A stretch of DNA of 64,000 bases from Sabethes cyaneus. Taxonomy: Eukaryota > Arthropoda > Insecta > Diptera > Culicidae. The notes below the pieces were generated by a model. The model was not told the origin of the DNA, did not search any database, and was given only the letters and a program-made list of their open reading frames with translations. The position numbers were made by a program, and so were the translations under genes. The stretch lies in contig NC_071354.1 in assembly GCF_943734655.1 (NCBI RefSeq), positions 5,491,001 through 5,555,000 of the forward strand. The letters run 5' to 3'. Numbering within the stretch: position 1 is the first letter of the stretch; every line of letters starts with the position of its first letter. Shown here one piece after another: positions 46,501 to 56,625 of this stretch.

Positions 46501-49500
46501 TAAAACAAGCGGTATGTATCCCAAAAAATCCGAAGATTTTCATTGGAGTTTGCCTGGGATATAAAGGACCTTGAATTATCAAATATCGCTTTCGTTCACA
46601 AGTCCAACAACTATAATACCCACGTACAAAAATTTATGAATAATGTCTTACATTAGGATTAATTTTACTTACCGGTGGCAAATGTTTTCACATATTCCCG
46701 TCGCCGATTAACATCGGTTTCTATGTTCGACTTGACTTGCTGTTGTAATCTAAAAAAATGGACAGAATTTCGGAATGTTAATAATAATCCATTAGGGCAC
46801 ACGGGGCAGAAGCAACTGTAGAACTTACCTTCTGTCAGTTTCCCGCCCGCACAGTACGTAGTAACCCATGAAGTCCAGTGGAAGACACTTGTGAGGAATT
46901 CCCTTGTTCAGGCCCTTGTGGAGTTTCTTTACGAAAGTGTCACGAACTTCTATCACCGGATCGCACTGTAAGGATACAAAAATCATTCTAAGCTGAAGCC
47001 AAATGCAGCGCCTTTCGACTTACCATCAGCTGCGACAGGTTGTAGAACTGCTCGACGATGAACTGATCGCCGACGCCTTTCTGTTCGCATATCTTGAGCA
47101 TTGCCTTGCCGGCCGACAGCCGCAGCCAGGATTTCTCCGCCGAGGAAAGGGTTCCCTGTTCCAGCAAATCTCCCTTCTTGCTGATGAACGCATTCAGCAT
47201 GCGGAACGTTTTCTGTGCCGACAGGACGTCCTTCTTCAGCCCCAGCAGCCAGCGGGCCATCGTCTTTAGGCCCTCGACCTTGCAGCGAGTTTCCTCCGGC
47301 AGTTCGTCCTCGTCGCACCAGTCCGCGGTCGGTACGTCGGTTCGACCTTCGGTGGTTTCCTTTACCAGCAGCTCCTTGACTATCTTGCGAGAGATTATGT
47401 TTTTGATTTGTACGTGGAATTTTTCCGGCAGGTTGTACGCAATGTGGCCGAGACTGACGATGGCGGTCCGATAGTGTTCGTTCTCTGGATTGAGGGTGAG
47501 TTTGAAGGATTCTACAATTTCCGGGAAAATGTCTATGCTGGGATCGACGTTGGGGTCGTTGATTTGGCTGTTCACGTACATGCATCTGATGGCATGTTTA
47601 GCCTGCTTCGGCGTACCGGCCACCGCGAACTCTTTGCAAATCGGAGCAAGCTCTTTTGCGATTTCTATGTGAGACTCAACCAGTGGTTTATAACGACCCA
47701 AATAGGTGAAGGCCTTCAGTACGTACGGGGCTACGTATTCTTCGTCGAAATTCAGCAAACCAATCATGTGTCGTAGAATCTCGTCGTGCTGAAAGTGGGC
47801 GGAAAATACGTACGCCAACACGGTGAGCAACTTCAAGCCCCGTTCACCTGCCGATTCCGATGGTAGACTGACCTCATCTATCACCTCCGAACCGTTCATA
47901 CATTCCTGTATCAATTCGATCAGTATACCGATCGATTGTTTGTCTACCATGACGGAAGCGATTCGCTCCAGCAGCATCTTAACCGTATTGTAGTACGTGT
48001 TCGTAGTGATTGGAGGACCCAGTTTTTTCAAAACAATTGCCATTGTATCGGCACATTCCCTGCAAGTTACGTCACGCTTTAAAATGGTCTCCATTTCATT
48101 GATCAACTTTGCGTCCTTGCGCATCTGTGCGCTAAATTTGAGAAGAAACTCCTGTGCTTTAACCGGATCAGGAAGTTGTTTGGCTATATTAGTACATTTG
48201 GCGTTCATGTCCTTCTGAATGCTCGGTGTAATCTCCTTAATTCGGTGCAGCTTGATCCACTCGGCTACGCTCCGTCTCACTTTCAGCTGATTCTTTTGCA
48301 GCTCGATAAAAGCCTTCGTAGCATTCTCGTCTATTGTTCCCAGCAGTTGATACAGTTTCTTCATTCGGTCCTCTGCGGGTAGCTGATACGGAACTAGACA
48401 GGTGATTAGCAGACGCTCCACCAGCAGTCTATCCTCGATCCCGGTCATATAGTAGCCATGTAAAATTTTGTCCTTAATCCAGTTGACGGCTTTCTTGGTT
48501 GCTTCCGGAACGTTGCTATCGCTGAGATACTTTTTGTAGATCATCGCTAGACCGTTCATCGCTTCCTTGCGAATCTTGTACTTCTTGTCCAGCGTGCGTT
48601 CCTTCACAAACTCGAGCAAATCTTCCGATTCGGACACAATCTGAAAGTCCCGCTTGGCGGTCTCCACAATTGCCATTACAACTTCGTAGCGAACCGTTTC
48701 GTCCGAGTCGTGCTGACGTACCTGTAATTGATCCGAAACCGTTTAATATCATCAAAAGTCGATTATTTAAAGAACTGCTTACCTTTAAAATATCAATGAT
48801 ATCCTTTCTTAGCGGCGGATGATTGAGCAGAAAGTGCATTGTGCTTTGAACACATTTAATACGAATAGGAACGGCTATGTCGTAGAATCGGCCCAAGAAA
48901 TGACGCCACAGAGGACCGTACTGCTTGGCCATGTTGGAGTCCTTCTCGGAGAACATACGCGCCAGCAACGAGACCGCTTTCAGTCGTTCGCTTTCCTGTG
49001 CCGATTTAAGCTTACATTCCAGTTGAGGCAGTACCGAAAGCAGGATGCTTGGACTGATCACGTTCAGCTCGTAGATGACGTCGTAGATTTTCGGCATAAT
49101 CTGGTACTGCTTTTCGTATTTGTCCAAAATCAGTATCTGATTGAAGAAAGCCTGCGTGTAAGATTCTAGAGTGTCGCTCGTTTTCACTATCAAGTCTTTG
49201 GCCAAATGATAAGCATTTTTCTTCTGCGATCGCAGTGGTTCCACGATATTAATAAATACCAAATCCAGTAAGTCATACGAAACAGAGTCCGACTCCGTTA
49301 TCAGTGGACATAATACGTCCAGCATAAAAGACTTCACCTTGCTACTGTGTTCGTCACTAAAACAAAATTTGTACCATTAGTATCTTCGTTAAAATAGTCA
49401 ATAAATTTTTAATTTCCGCTTACTTAACAATCTTAAACATCAAGCTGAAGAGAGTGCAAAAAATCTCCTGGCAGTCTTCAAGTTCGAAACACATATTGAA

Positions 49501-49890
49501 GGATTTAACGTAGGCTAAATTTTCCAACAGATAGAAGTAGCGCTTGAAAGCCGGATCCTTGGGATCCTTCAGTCCGTTCAGTTGCTTGATGAGGAACAAA
49601 AAGATGCCTTTGATCTGCTCCTGGTCCTTGTAGGGAGCCTCCGGAGCGTACACACGCAGCACGTCGGCAATGCAGCAGGCGATCAGCAGTTGCACATCCT
49701 TCGACGGATGCTGCAGGAAATAGTCGTCCGCCAGGTGGACCGCCAGCGGAATGTACTGCGTGTACATGCCCTCGTCCTGGCCCATGGCCTGTAACGTATG
49801 CGTCAACGTCTTTAGCCGCCGGATCAATTCGTCCGGCCCGAGATCTTCGTTTATAGGCCGACAGCCCGGCGGGTAGACTATGTCACTCAT
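34590..49890 (-). CDS. pds5: Sister chromatid cohesion protein PDS5
   Basis: Eight coding exons, complement(34590..34739, 34808..35026, 35102..35364, 46673..46749, 46829..46965, 47024..48721, 48783..49356, 49424..49890), 1194 residues, all phases consistent and close to the usual length of about 1200. It starts MSDIVYPPGCRPI, then LGPDELIRRLKTL and CCIADVLRVYAPEAPY, signatures of PDS5. The body is HEAT-repeat helices. The part beyond the large intron (LPDYMLVFAVPVLTHDP, RCLWLILEPL, KLWAICDIAL) aligns with the PDS5 C-terminal region, followed by a K/S/E-rich disordered tail. Known role: it binds cohesin and regulates its loading, release and acetylation in the nucleus. The 11.3-kb intron (35365-46672) is filled with retroelements. 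The join across it makes REYVKTFATVERAMSQLPH, as the family expects. Confidence 0.96.
35365..37475. other. Pds5 large intron, 3' part before the LINEs
   Basis: No exon fits here. Near 36395-36470 on the minus strand is a LINE RT scrap (LLNSKLSFHQHISYVVSK), a relative of the CR1/Jockey-group LINE further on. Minus-strand frames at 36812-37072 and 37180-37458 are open, but I do not recognise them. Confidence 0.5.
37476..37535 (-). mobile_element. Ultra-short LINE tail insertion, 60 bp
   Basis: 60 bp flanked by perfect 13-bp copies of AGTGGCCGTAAGA (37463-37475 and 37536-37548). On the minus strand it ends AATAAAAATCAATACCAATACCAA, written here as an A-rich part plus (CAATAC)n, i.e. a non-LTR 3' tail. 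It is an extreme 5' truncation. It shares its core with the insertion at 37714. Confidence 0.85.
37714..37754 (+). mobile_element. Ultra-short LINE tail insertion, 41 bp
   Basis: 41 bp between perfect 12-bp duplications AACTGGAAAGCT (37702-37713 and 37755-37766). The insert (GAATGACC, GGGTTAAAACCATTCTAAT, A-rich end) is a diverged plus-strand version of the 60-bp insert at 37476. The two are 3' ends of the same or sister LINE families, inserted separately. Confidence 0.8.
38589..38799. mobile_element. Foldback MITE, 95-bp TIRs, TA duplication
   Basis: 211 bp starting TTGCTGTTGCAG and ending CTGCAACAGCAA. The arms are about 95 bp, about 96% identical in inverted orientation, with a 21-bp spacer (38684-38704). 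TA flanks both sides (38587-38588 and 38800-38801). Removing the element and one TA restores the LINE RT frame as TLEGTVIERVSHIKNLG. TA duplication points to a Tc1/mariner-mobilised element. It has no coding capacity. Confidence 0.9.
41170..41910. repeat. Three diverged tandem repeats of about 300 bp in LINE a
   Basis: TACTTGC...GGAAG...TTGGAA recurs at about 41181, 41483 and 41794. After the first and third copies comes the same longer stretch (GACGACT..., then TGGCAGGACTGC or TGGCACGACTGC, then AGGCTTCC or GAGCTTCC). They lie between ORF1 and the ORF2 endonuclease. They are partly in frame and give peptides ending FQLAS. Internal amplification is likely; the role is unknown. Confidence 0.55.
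42679..45462 (+). mobile_element. CR1/Jockey-group LINE 'b', 5'-truncated, inside LINE a
   Basis: It begins within the endonuclease (CDYDVIV, then VLTETWLDECLYSAQLF after a one-base frameshift) and has GGGVLIAV, LQFGDYNQPQLRW and FLDLVLSN. After frameshifts near 43640-43870, 44055 and 44233 the RT follows: AAGPDGIPASILKLC, YTDLKAAFDRVDHEILL, GVPQGSNLGPLLFSLFIN, FYADDVKIY (catalytic box intact). The long C-terminal region ends MRRLS at 45378. The 3' tail is (AATAA)n at 45436-45462. The 381-codon RT part is open, so the copy is fairly young. It sits in ORF1 of LINE a on the opposite strand. Confidence 0.9.
45661..46672. other. Pds5 large intron, 5' part
   Basis: No exon needed or seen. Around 45820-45860 the words GAGATGTTGGCGACGAAAACATGGC recall a block near 60185-60210 (GAGATGTTGGCAACAAAAACATGGC, quoted only as similar). 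This is probably a dispersed repeat. The donor of the 11.3-kb intron is at 46672. Confidence 0.45.
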
Positions 49891-51600
49891 TTTGGTTGCC
49901 TACTCTTCCCGTTTAGCCTGCGAAAACTTGCTCACTCTGCTGCCTGGACACACCAATCAATTCCACGACGGACAGCAGCTGTAATCCGATCGAAAATATA
50001 GCACACCTATTAGAAACTTCTCGTGTTTGTATATATTTTATTTATTTTCTGCATTCAGTTTTCATTCTTTCACAGGCACACCACTGCAAAAATGCACAGC
50101 GAAACGATCGAACAGAGGAAGGCAAAAAAAACTAATGGCCGTAAATGCTACGGCGGAGCGTTATACAAAACAGACAAACTTTTGACGGTAATATTCGACG
50201 GCAAAATCATGCTACACTTACATTCTGCGTACAGCATTCGATTTAGCACTTTTTGCACTAGAAATTAATGTTACTTTTAGAATGAAAAATACACTTTATC
50301 CACACTTTTTAGCACGCCAATTTTCCCGTACGCGAAACTTTTACTAACTTCGAACGTTCGAACGCACACAACAGTGGACGATACTCTTCTTGTCCGTTCG
50401 GCTACTTTGAATGTTGCTTCGCCCGAAGGGTACCTCAATGCGCTGCTATAGTGTATTTGATGACCGACACAAACTTAAAAGAAAATTGCAAATCATTCAT
50501 TGATTCTATTCACCAACTTTACAACAAGCTTTAAAATGTGCACTTGAAGGAAACAATTCGATTCAATCGAACTGACTGCGCTGCAGTTGTGCCGCATAAC
50601 TCGCTCAATGTTAGGTATACCGTATACAGTGTAATTTACAAACAGTTACATGCATTGCTTGTCCAGCATCAGAGGACCCCCCATTGCCGGATCGATTGAA
50701 AGCATTGAAAGTGAGAAAAGGAGGTGCTGAAGAAACAACACAAAAATCTCCCGGCTTCAGCAGTTGGCAGCGCTGCGGTTGAAGCAATTTTTGACAGCTG
50801 GACAGCTATAACAGTACGCATCGGTTATGTTGATCATTTTTGCACGATTGGTTTTAATCTGAGAGAGAGTCGCGGAGACGGTCTTCTTTTTCTTATGCTT
50901 TGGCTGTTCTTCTTCTTCCTATTACGTTTGCTTTCATTTTCGGGCAAATAAATGAAACTTGTGCGTGAACATCTCATTGGACGTGTGTAGTGTGCATTTT
51001 ATAATAACATATTTTGGTGTTAATTGTCACACGGGCATTTCAGTTTTTGCAAAAATGTTAATTTACAATTGAGACAAACAAGACATTCAATTCCGAATGT
51101 GTTTTTCACAAAAACACCGGCAGAAAACTTATGAGAATTAACAATACTTTTCCATTTTGGGACAACGATAACGACTGGCTGCATTTGACAGATCGTACTG
51201 GCTGCATTTGACGTTAGAATTTTTCCTCTTCGCGAATCTCTCTGAGGTTTTAATCTCTTAATGGTTTTAATTGTGAATGTTGTAAATCAAATAGGTAGCC
51301 AGTTTTTGAAAATCTTTTTTGAAACTTTAGCAAGTTTAAATAGTTATGTAGTTCTGAAAATTCCAGAGCAGTGCTTTTGTACGGCGTGGATGTGTTTGAA
51401 AATATTTAAGGTAAATATAAGCCGTTAAATATAAATATTTTCCTGTTTTGTCTCCCACTGTCCTGAATGTCAGCATTGAATTTTATTTTGTTTAAATATA
51501 CAAACTTTTAGCTGCTTCGTAAATTTCAGAATTTGTAGGTATAGGTTTTTGTTCCTTTTCGAAACATTTGAGACCAATATAACTTTTTACGACTTGGCTC
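49891..51600. other. 5' flank of Pds5 and intergenic sequence
   Basis: It holds the Pds5 5' UTR and promoter. A perfect 14-bp palindrome TTCGAACGTTCGAA lies at 50349-50362. A direct duplication ACTGGCTGCATTTGAC occurs at 51174 and 51197. The open frame 50023-50268 shows no domain and is not called a gene. Confidence 0.45.
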
Positions 51601-51686
51601 ACATGTCGCTACAACTAAATGCACAGTTCCACTTCGGGCGAAAAAGGGCTGAACATATATTTCGCGTGAAAAAGCGCAAAGCATAA

Positions 51687-51831
51687 GGGTACCGCCAGAG
51701 TAAACGCGACAGCGACGCGACGCGACGTCGTTTACAATCATTTAAATACACAGCACTTTTTCGCCGGAAGCAGGGCTGCGTATTTAAACGAATGTGAGCG
51801 AAGTCGTGTCGCGTTTACTCTGTACGGGGCC
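51687..51831. mobile_element. Harbinger-like MITE 1, TAA duplication
   Basis: 145 bp flanked by TAA (51684-51686 and 51832-51834). The ends are GGGTACCGCCAGAG...GACGC and ...GTTTACTCTGTACGGGGCC, an imperfect TIR of about 25 bp. A GG start and a TWA duplication fit PIF/Harbinger. It has no coding capacity. Confidence 0.65.
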
Positions 51832-51997
51832 TAAAACTGCAGCAACAAAAGTCGCGTGGCGTAGCTGGTCGTTTGCACTCCGGGCGGTACGCTTAAGGTG
51901 AACATCATCATTTTTGACTGTATAGGCCCTACTCGAAGGTAACCGCCAAAGTTCAAACGACTTGCGACGCGACGCGACTTTTGTTGCTCCAGTTTTA

Positions 51998-52158
51998 GGC
52001 CCCGTACAGAGTAAACGCGACCCGACTTCGCTCTCATTGTGCTAAATGCACAATCCTGCTTCGGGCGAAAAAGGGCTGCGCGTATAACTACAGCAAGAAA
52101 TAGCAACATGAGAGCGAAGTCGTGTCGCGTCGTTGTCGCGTTTACTCTGTACGGAGCC
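51998..52158. mobile_element. Harbinger-like MITE 2, TTA duplication
   Basis: 161 bp with TTA at 51995-51997 and 52159-52161. The 24-bp TIRs GGCCCCGTACAGAGTAAACG / CGTTTACTCTGTACGGAGCC differ at one position, and GCGAC continues the pairing. It is the same family as MITE 1, inserted in another MITE end of the cluster. Confidence 0.75.
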
Positions 52159-52353
52159 TTAGGGTGCCGCCAGAGTGCAAGCGACCTGCGACGCGAGGCG
52201 ACTTTTTTTGCTGCAACTATTTATATGTTCAGCCCTTTTTCGCCCAAAGTAGAACTGTGCATTTAATGTTGGGGAAGAATAAATGCTTAATGTGAAAAAT
52301 GTAGATTCAGGCAAACTGAAAACTCTTGATATTAGGCCAAAAATATACACTTA

Positions 52354-52433
52354 GCGAAGGTGAGAGTCGAACTCACAGTTCCCAATCTGCAGTTGAGCGT
52401 GTTGTTTAACCAATTACACCACTAAACCGGCTT
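52354..52433 (-). pseudogene. tRNA-Cys(GCA)-like sequence, degenerate
   Basis: The minus strand has a perfect T arm (GTGAG-TTCGACT-CTCAC, 52376-52360). It has an anticodon arm CTCAA-CTGCAGA-TTGGG (52397-52381) whose loop equals that of tRNA-Cys, with anticodon GCA at 52390-52388. A box A-like TAGTGGTGTAATTGG lies in an overlong D arm. The acceptor stem pairs only in part (AGC/GCT). ATACAC and GTGTAT flank it as an inverted pair. It is a decayed tRNA gene or a tRNA-derived SINE head. Confidence 0.55.
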
Positions 52434-52895
52434 AGTGTATCAAAATGTTTTGTACCTCACTGCCTTATACTGTGTTGACAGTCAAATAAACATTAGCATC
52501 ACTACGGGTCCCTCCTGCCTTGTCTTGCCCATTATTTTCGAGAGAAATTAATCTAAATGTAATGCTTGACTATAGAAACTATGCAAAGAATTGCCAGCAA
52601 CTAACTGATGCAACGTAGCAACTGAAACGTTCAAAACTATTCTCGGATAAGAGAGTCGCTGATTTTTCTCGCTTTAAGAATTCTGCGTCACGTTACATGC
52701 ACAATTGCAAAACAACAGTTTCGAACAAATTCTTGTCAATACCTATATGGATACTATCTGGCAAAATCTGGCCACTTTTCGAGAAAAATTTTTTGGAATG
52801 ACAACCTACCCAGCCAAACCTTGCCCGTCTTGTTCAAAAGTTTACACATCATTTGCGTAAATCTTTACATGAACTTAAATGTCTGTTCTCTGTAG
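52434..52895. other. Intergenic, no gene seen
   Basis: AT-rich, no coding frame of note. It may be an insertion that split the MITE whose broken right end is at 52896-52985. Confidence 0.35.
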
Positions 52896-53175
52896 TTAAA
52901 CGGGCGCCCTTTTTCGCCTGATTTAGGAGTGTGCATTTAGCAACCTGTGAGCGAAGTCGCGTCGCGTCGCAGTCGTGTAATGCCGCGGTAGTTACAGCAG
53001 TCTAGCCGGTCACCCTTTTGTCGATGGGACAGGCTACGCCTTCCATCCACTCTCTTCTTCCCAAATCCTTGAAATCAGCAAGTGAAGTACCGTTGCTAGC
53101 TGTTCTTGGCCATTTTGAAGAGTTCTGCCGGGAGTCGGTCCTTTCCGGTGGCTCTATTATTCTTCAGCAGACCGA

Positions 53176-53541
53176 CCCAGTAAACCATTTGGTTTGTATA
53201 TCTCGATTGCAACTGAGGTATACGAAATCATATCTGTACCAAAGTGGAGGCGATATACGTGCGAAAATTTTGACAACTATTTGTAATTCTATTTTGCGCA
53301 GTTTTTATAACACGCAACTAAATACTCCTGAATATATTATTAAGAGATAATCAAATATTGCAATTGTCTATCCTGCTTTATAATTCACAGTCATGAATTG
53401 TATATGAAGACACGCACGACTGCAAAACAAGTTATTGTTCACTTCGATTTGACATACTCTAATCATTATACAATTCCAATGTGAAATTGACATGAAAACG
53501 ATTTAATGTGAACTTTCTATTACGATTTTGTGTTATCTGGG
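53176..53541. mobile_element. 366-bp element with CCCAG ends and GA duplication
   Basis: It begins CCCAGTAAACCA and ends TGTGTTATCTGGG, whose complement is CCCAGATAACACA. GA occurs on both sides (53174-53175, 53542-53543). Excision with one GA gives RREIGLLKNNRATGK on the LINE strand, and the neighbouring LINE copy at 56.2 kb indeed has QEIGLLKTNKAT. No coding frame. Superfamily unassigned; the ends resemble those of the 1021-bp element. Confidence 0.75.
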
Positions 53542-54895
53542 GATTTCTCGCCGGATCTCTTCGAGATCGGAATCGGAAGCCGGTACGCTGTTGTCGTTTG
53601 TAGGTACTCCGAGGTTAACTTCCATTGCGTCTCCTGCTGCTATATCGCCGTTGAGGTGCGCATCGAAGAACTGCTTCCACCTGTCGACCACCTCGCGCTC
53701 GTTTGTGATTAGATACCCTCCGTCGTCCTTACACATGTCAGGTTTTGGTGTGGGGGCCTTGCGAGTTTGGTTTATCTTCTAGTAAAACTTGCGGGTGTCT
53801 TTAGCCCGGAATTGCTGTTGTCGATACTTGCCCAAATTCTCTCTCGTGGATATGCTCAGATAGTTTTTCCAAGCTCTTTATTTCCTCTCTATCACTTCTT
53901 GGCATTCCCCGTCGAACCAATCATTTCATGCACTCGAGGTTTCCACACCTAGCACCGCGGTTGCGGCCTCGTTGACGGCCGAGCGTATCTTAGTCCATCC
54001 GTTTTCGAGGATTGAAGCATCTAGCTCCACAGAGGGAGGCAGAGCTTCATCCAGTACGCGCGCGTAGTTTTCGGTAGTTCGCGGGTTGTCTAGTTGCCGA
54101 ATGTTTAGCCGAGGAGGGCAACTTTGTCGCGAGATATAAACCGTCGATAGTTTCGAGCGCACATGTACTGCTACTAGCTAGCGGTCCGAGTCATCATCCG
54201 CACTCCGTAGAGAGCGTACGTTGGTGATGTTCGAGAAAAACCGGCCCTCGATGAGAATATGGTCGATTTGATTCGAGGTTCGTTGGTCAGGTGATCTCCA
54301 GGTGGCCTTGTGGATATCTTTGCGGGGAAAGAAGGTGCTTTTGATCACCAAGCCTCGGGAAGCTGCAAAGTTGATGCATCGCTGGCCGTTATCGTTCGTG
54401 TCGGTGTGCAGACTATGGGGCCGATCACCTTCGTGTGGACAATGCACGTTTATGATGGTGTAGTTGAAGAAACGGCCTTTTATCCTCAACACGCACATCC
54501 TCTCGTTGATCGCTTTCCAGTCCATTACGCGATCCTGCATTTTGCCCAGCACTACGAAGTCCGTTCCCAGCTCGCTCCACCACTCTGGAAAAATTGGGCT
54601 TTACCGCCACGGATCCTCCACACTTTCTCGACTTTGCGACAGATCTCCTGCAGATGCCAAACTTTCATTTAGCGATCTGTAGTTCCAGGTACCAAGTCTC
54701 CATTCCATGTCCTTATTTCGTCGCCTTGGTCCATGCCGAATGTTCCGAGAAGATATTTCTTGACTCTTGCTAGTTTTTTTTTGGGTTTAGATAGGTAGCC
54801 GTATTAAGACTTACGCTACCGAGTCTCGGGATGGGGCTGCCATCTTACAGTATCGACACAACACTGTGCCTCTTCCCCTGTTGATATACGACCTT

Positions 54896-55916
54896 CCCAA
54901 GTAACAATTTCAGGCTGATCAAACGCTTTTATAGCTGATTTTATTCAACCTGTGGCTGATCTATGGTTTAGGTTTAGAAATAAAAACCTTTTTTCAGCTC
55001 TTAAACATCTAAATCTGGTGATTTTATCAAGCTTCAGGCTAATTGATGGCTGCTTTCGAAGCTGCAATGAAGCTTAATAGAAACTGTTTTGCGCTTTTAA
55101 ATAGCCAATTTGCGCAATGCTGTCAATTCTATTTTTAGAACGAGAATAGTTTTGCAATCTGCTTTGCCAGTCGCTTAATCAACGCTTCGGCAACCTTTAT
55201 GCAGCCAAAAAAAATCTATTTTTAAATTAAAAAAAATGGAACGCAGCCTTTTTTTTGCTGTAAACATGTTTCGAACGCGATATTTTTAATTTCGAATAAC
55301 TTTAATTCGTATAATTAAGGAGCTAGCTAATTATAAAAATGCATGTCTTTTTCCGGGAATTGAACCCGCCATCTTTTGATCCATAAGCACTCACCGTATG
55401 ATCCGCCCCATTTGCATCTGCAGAACAGACAGTAAGAATAGCTTTACACCTGAAGCCTAGCCCGCCTAGCGTGAAGCAGTCGATAATGCCGATAACTGCC
55501 AAACTTTTGCTGTCAGCCGAATTGCGAAATTCTACGCTCTGACAGTATGTGTGCTGTGAGTCGAAAGAAAACTTAGAAGAAGTTTGTAAAGCCACTTTAA
55601 CACCTTTAAGCAACCTTACAGTAGTTTGAAAGCTGTGAGCCTAATGAAAACTTCCACTCTACACTTTAACACCTTTAAGCAGCCGTAAAACGGTTTGATG
55701 TTTATGGCTGTTTAGTAGCAGATTTTTTAGTAGAAAAATCCGCTATTAAGCTTGTCTATCAACTTTTGGGAGAGAACTGGTTTGAAAAACTTAAAGTAGC
55801 TTAAACATCGCTTATTTAAACACTATTTAAGTGCTTACTTTATGCAGCTTTGATCGCCTTAAACCAACCCGTAAACAGCCATTGCTCTTGCAATTCAGCT
55901 ACCGTTGTTACTTGGG
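54896..55916. mobile_element. 1021-bp non-autonomous TIR element (CCCAAGTAACAA)
   Basis: A perfect 12-bp TIR: CCCAAGTAACAA at 54896-54907 and TTGTTACTTGGG at 55905-55916. TT flanks both ends, a possible two-base duplication. The interior is AT-rich with a direct repeat ACTTTAACACCTTTAAGCA (about 55592 and 55663). There is no transposase frame; the minus frame at 55323-55613 is not recognised. It is inserted in the 5' UTR of the RTE-like LINE. Confidence 0.75.
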
Positions 55917-56117
55917 TTAGTTTGAACCGGGGTTGGTCACCCGATCTTCGCTAAGGTTGCTCGTATTCCGGCTGGTACCACGTGGAGGTAGGGGTAGGAG
56001 TTGTTAGATAAAAGGCTAGGGACCACAGTGGGGTCTGGTTTACGCATTATCCAACCATTTACCAACCAATTTCTTTGGTACCTTTCTCACAAATCTTGGA
56101 AATAACCCAGTAGAAAG

Positions 56118-56625
56118 CTATGACGATAGGCGATTCTTAGCAGTGGCTTTGTTGGTCTTCAGCAACCCGATTTCTTGTTTGACTTCTTGGAGATCAGGTG
56201 CTGAGACATTACTATCTTCCATGGGCACTCCTAGGTTAACTTCCGTTTCGCCTCCTTGTGTAACTTCGCCATTGCGGTGTTCATCAAAGAACTGCTTCCA
56301 CCTGTCGACCACCTCGCGCTCGTTTGTGGTTAGATTCCCTCCCTCGTCCCTACACATGTCAGGTGTCAGTGTGTAGACCTTACGAGATTACTTCATCTTC
56401 TCGTAAAACTTGCACGTGCACAACTCTAATTCTTCACGATCTCTGTCCTCCTTTTGGTGCTCTTTACTACTCAAGATCGTGGCCAACTGATTCCTAGCTC
56501 GTCGGTATTTCGTCAAGTTCTCCCCCTAATGGTAAAGCTCAGATAATTTTTCCAAGCAACTGTCTTTCTCTCCACCTTGTTGGCTTATTGGCAATCCCCA
56601 TCAAACCAATCATTTTGTATTCTCC
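56118..56625 (-). mobile_element. RTE-like LINE fragment, second copy
   Basis: The minus strand encodes NLTTNEREVVDRWKQFFDEH, then LGVPMEDSNVSAPDLQEVKQ and EIGLLKTNKATAKNRL. It is the same linker/RT start as the copy at 53.5 kb, without the insertion found there. Upstream (to about 56620) are frameshifted linker pieces. The RT proper is absent. Confidence 0.75.

Larger units (their letters stand above)
51607..52268. repeat. Cluster of nested MITEs with large inverted structure
   Basis: The outer parts are inverted copies: AAATGCACAGTTCCACTTCGG (about 51617-51637) with GGGCGAAAAAGGGCTGAACA on the left, and the reverse complement at about 52226-52268 on the right. A further direct copy is near 52045-52075. 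Between them are ends of a GC-rich MITE family (CCGCCAGAG, GCGACGCGACGCGAC) and two inner MITEs with three-base duplications. A further broken end lies at 52896-52985. Confidence 0.65.
52986..56060 (-). mobile_element. RTE-like LINE, interrupted by two TIR elements
   Basis: From the right: a 5' UTR part (56060-55917), a 1021-bp TIR element, then more 5' UTR. Next is the endonuclease start EWRLGTWNYRSLNE near 54700. Then come VLRIKGRFFNYTIINVHCPH, GLVIKSTFFPRKDIHKATW, RTSNQIDHILIEGRFFSNIT and the linker NIRQLDNPRTTENYARVLDE. GYLITNEREVVDRWKQFFD runs to REI, which is cut by a 366-bp TIR element. GLLKNNRATGKDRLPAELFK follows, ending near 52986 in early RT. The 3' half is missing. The frame is broken by several stops. 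Confidence 0.85.

Noticed and set aside
46988..47585. Arg/Gly-rich minus-strand frame
   Set aside because: Shadow of the largest Pds5 exon in another frame.
50023..50268. Small open frame upstream of Pds5
   Set aside because: No domain, no conserved signal, composition like the flanking non-coding DNA.
51700..52220. GCGACGCGAC words as a microsatellite or CRISPR-like array
   Set aside because: The repeats are TIR ends of MITEs with three-base duplications, irregular in spacing, and the genome is eukaryotic.
55323..55613. Second tRNA-like region (GGGTTCAATTCCC) as a tRNA gene
   Set aside because: Only a box B-like T arm is convincing; the anticodon and D arms do not fold. It is part of the 1021-bp TIR element.
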